NCBI GenBank assembly: GCA_020683205.1
Contig: CP085689.1
Coordinates: 3,342,230 to 3,406,229, forward strand
Direction: 5' to 3'
Source: Lentisphaerae bacterium WC36
GTDB taxonomy: Bacteria > Verrucomicrobiota > Lentisphaeria > Victivallales > SZUA-371
Length of the DNA: 64,000 nucleotides
Part shown: positions 62,919-64,000 of the stretch, piece after piece
How positions within the stretch are numbered: position 1 is the stretch's first letter
Layout of the letters: every line of letters starts with the position of its first letter
Translations under genes and position numbers: made by a program
Notes under the pieces: model-generated
Told to the model about the DNA's origin: nothing
The model's input: the letters and a program-made list of their open reading frames with translations, nothing else
Databases searched by the model: none

Positions 62919-63923
62919 ATGACATTAGAAAAAAAATATAAAATTATAGGCTTTGGTTCGCCAATCGTTGATTACTTGGCATATGTTTCGGAAGATTTTG
63001 TTGCCAGTCTTAATGGAGATAAGGGTGGCATGGTGCTAGTTGATAATGACGAACAAACTAAGTTGATTGATTCAATTGATGGCGAAATTGCTAAAGTTCC
63101 AGGCGGATCGGCTGCTAATACATTATTTGCATTGGCAAAATTAGGCGTAAATAGTGGGTTTTTAGGTCAAATTGGTGGTGATGAAACAGGTGAGTTTTAT
63201 AAAAATTGTTTCGCAGAGCTTGGTGGTGATACTAAAGGTTTTTTTACCGATGAGGATAATGCGACAGGTCGTTGTTTGAGTTTAGTTACTCCTGATAGTG
63301 AACGCACTATGCGTACATGTTTAGGCGCTGCCGCAACATTAGATGCTAATAAGGTTACTGCTGATTTGTTTGAAGATATTACTCATGTTCATATTGAAGG
63401 GTACATGGCATTTTGTGAAGGACTATTTTTAAAAGTTATTGAATTGGCAAAAGCTGCAAATTGCATTATTAGTTTGGACTTAGCATCGTTTGAAGTAGTT
63501 AATATTAAACGTGATTTGTTAGATAAAGTTTTAGCTGAATCCGTAGATATTGTCTTCTCTAATGAAGATGAGGCGGCAGCATTTTGTGGTACTGAAAATA
63601 GTGATGAACAAATTGTTAAATTAAGCGAAAATTGCGAAATTGCTGTTTTGAAACTAGGTAAAGACGGAGCAATGCTTAAAAAGCAAGGCGAAGATGTTGT
63701 TAAGGTTGGAGCAAATGTTGTTAAGGCTGTTGATACAACGGGTGCTGGTGATTTTTGGCAGTGTGGGTTTTTCTATGGCTTATTAAATGGTTTTAATTTA
63801 GAAAAGTGTGGCAAATTTGGATCAGTAATGGGATCTGAAGTTGTGCAAGTTATGGGCGTTGACCTAAGCGAAAAACGCTGGAATGCTGTTGACGAACAAT
63901 TTAAAGCAATTATTGCTGAATAA
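62919..63923 (+). CDS. PfkB-family sugar kinase, adenosine kinase-like
   Basis: 334 residues, ribokinase fold. N-terminal GSPIVDYLAYV, substrate-binding VPGGSAANTLFALAKLG, TGRCLSLVTPDSERTMRTCL, SNEDEAAAFCG and the catalytic anion hole AVDTTGAGDFW with the base Asp. The pattern 'GGSAANT' and 'SERTM' resembles the adenosine kinase/inosine-guanosine kinase subgroup more than ribokinase or fructokinase. Being next to metK suggests phosphorylation of adenosine released from S-adenosylhomocysteine. Nearest specificity is inferred, not proven. No strong ribosome site is visible before the ATG. Confidence 0.85.
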   Translation: MTLEKKYKIIGFGSPIVDYLAYVSEDFVASLNGDKGGMVLVDNDEQTKLIDSIDGEIAKVPGGSAANTLFALAKLGVNSGFLGQIGGDETGEFYKNCFAELGGDTKGFFTDEDNATGRCLSLVTPDSERTMRTCLGAAATLDANKVTADLFEDITHVHIEGYMAFCEGLFLKVIELAKAANCIISLDLASFEVVNIKRDLLDKVLAESVDIVFSNEDEAAAFCGTENSDEQIVKLSENCEIAVLKLGKDGAMLKKQGEDVVKVGANVVKAVDTTGAGDFWQCGFFYGLLNGFNLEKCGKFGSVMGSEVVQVMGVDLSEKRWNAVDEQFKAIIAE

Positions 63924-63944
63924 TTATTGGAATTATAATAAAGA

Positions 63945-64000
63945 ATGAAATTTAATTATATTATTGTTCTTGAAGGAAAAATGCTTGAAAAAGCTGGTGG
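63945..64000 (+). CDS. Start of an unidentified gene (partial)
   Basis: The frame is open to the window end from the ATG at 63945 (MKFNYIIVLEGKMLEKAGG). A second ATG in frame at 63981 has a better AAGGA site and would give MLEKAGG. Too little sequence is present to name a product. Confidence 0.3.
   Translation, partial: MKFNYIIVLEGKMLEKAG

Overview
The window is about one-third G+C by eye and reads with the standard bacterial code (ATG, some TTG/GTG starts, AGGAG-type ribosome sites). It looks like an anaerobic, Gram-negative-type bacterium of the Verrucomicrobiota/Lentisphaerota/Planctomycetota group, most likely Lentisphaerota. The reasons are a prepilin-like protein with an [18 protein letters not shown] start and an H-X9-D tail motif, a secreted sulfatase beside a concanavalin-like lipoprotein, a HzsA-related di-haem protein, many lipoproteins, and an NAD-linked [FeFe] hydrogenase. 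The taxonomic call is inference from gene content; no rRNA is present.

Layout. 1-3771: end of a NuoE-like gene, then the NuoF-like and catalytic subunits of a trimeric (bifurcating-type) [FeFe] hydrogenase. 3869-6310 (minus): an isolated phage-type tail fibre with collagen-like repeats and a small tail-fibre partner gene, with no other phage genes. 6492-15374: S41 peptidase, NeuD-like acyltransferase, GT8 glycosyltransferase, threonine synthase, a membrane protein and a Na/Pi cotransporter. 15578-25719: sulfatase and lipoprotein, yebC-ruvC, a HzsA-related cytochrome with a beta-propeller lipoprotein, a membrane protein and a prepilin-like protein. 25971-34213 (minus): S4 protein/TrmH/double thioredoxin, an RND efflux pump with its adaptor, and a LOG-family enzyme. 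34435-37506: L,D-transpeptidase, accA and a GNAT. 37643-39319 (minus): two unknown genes, each apparently broken by a frameshift at a homopolymer.

39616-43138 is a complete dTDP-L-rhamnose operon in the order rmlB-rmlA-rmlC-rmlD. It is followed by three tandem paralogous TPR proteins (43285-48359) and a small membrane protein. 48795-54724 (minus) is the start of a division/cell-wall cluster, mraZ-rsmH-ftsL-ftsI, with a promoter and a MraZ-box-like operator, but ftsI is followed by an unknown membrane protein instead of murE. 55987-56881 holds a tandem duplication of a promoter-tRNA-Lys-rpmB unit. The end carries a patatin lipoprotein, tRNA-Gly, an unknown secreted protein, RNase HIII, metK and an adenosine-kinase-like sugar kinase.

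Themes. Envelope building is prominent (rhamnose precursor supply, glycosyl- and acyltransferases, L,D-transpeptidase, FtsI, lipoproteins), as are a fermentative hydrogen metabolism and a methyl-cycle pair (metK plus adenosine kinase-like). Recognisable promoters have TTGAAA/TTGACA-like and TATAAT-like boxes, mostly with 16-base spacers. The least explained parts are the orphan tail-fibre cassette, the TPR triplet, the two homopolymer-broken genes and the duplicated tRNA-Lys/rpmB unit.
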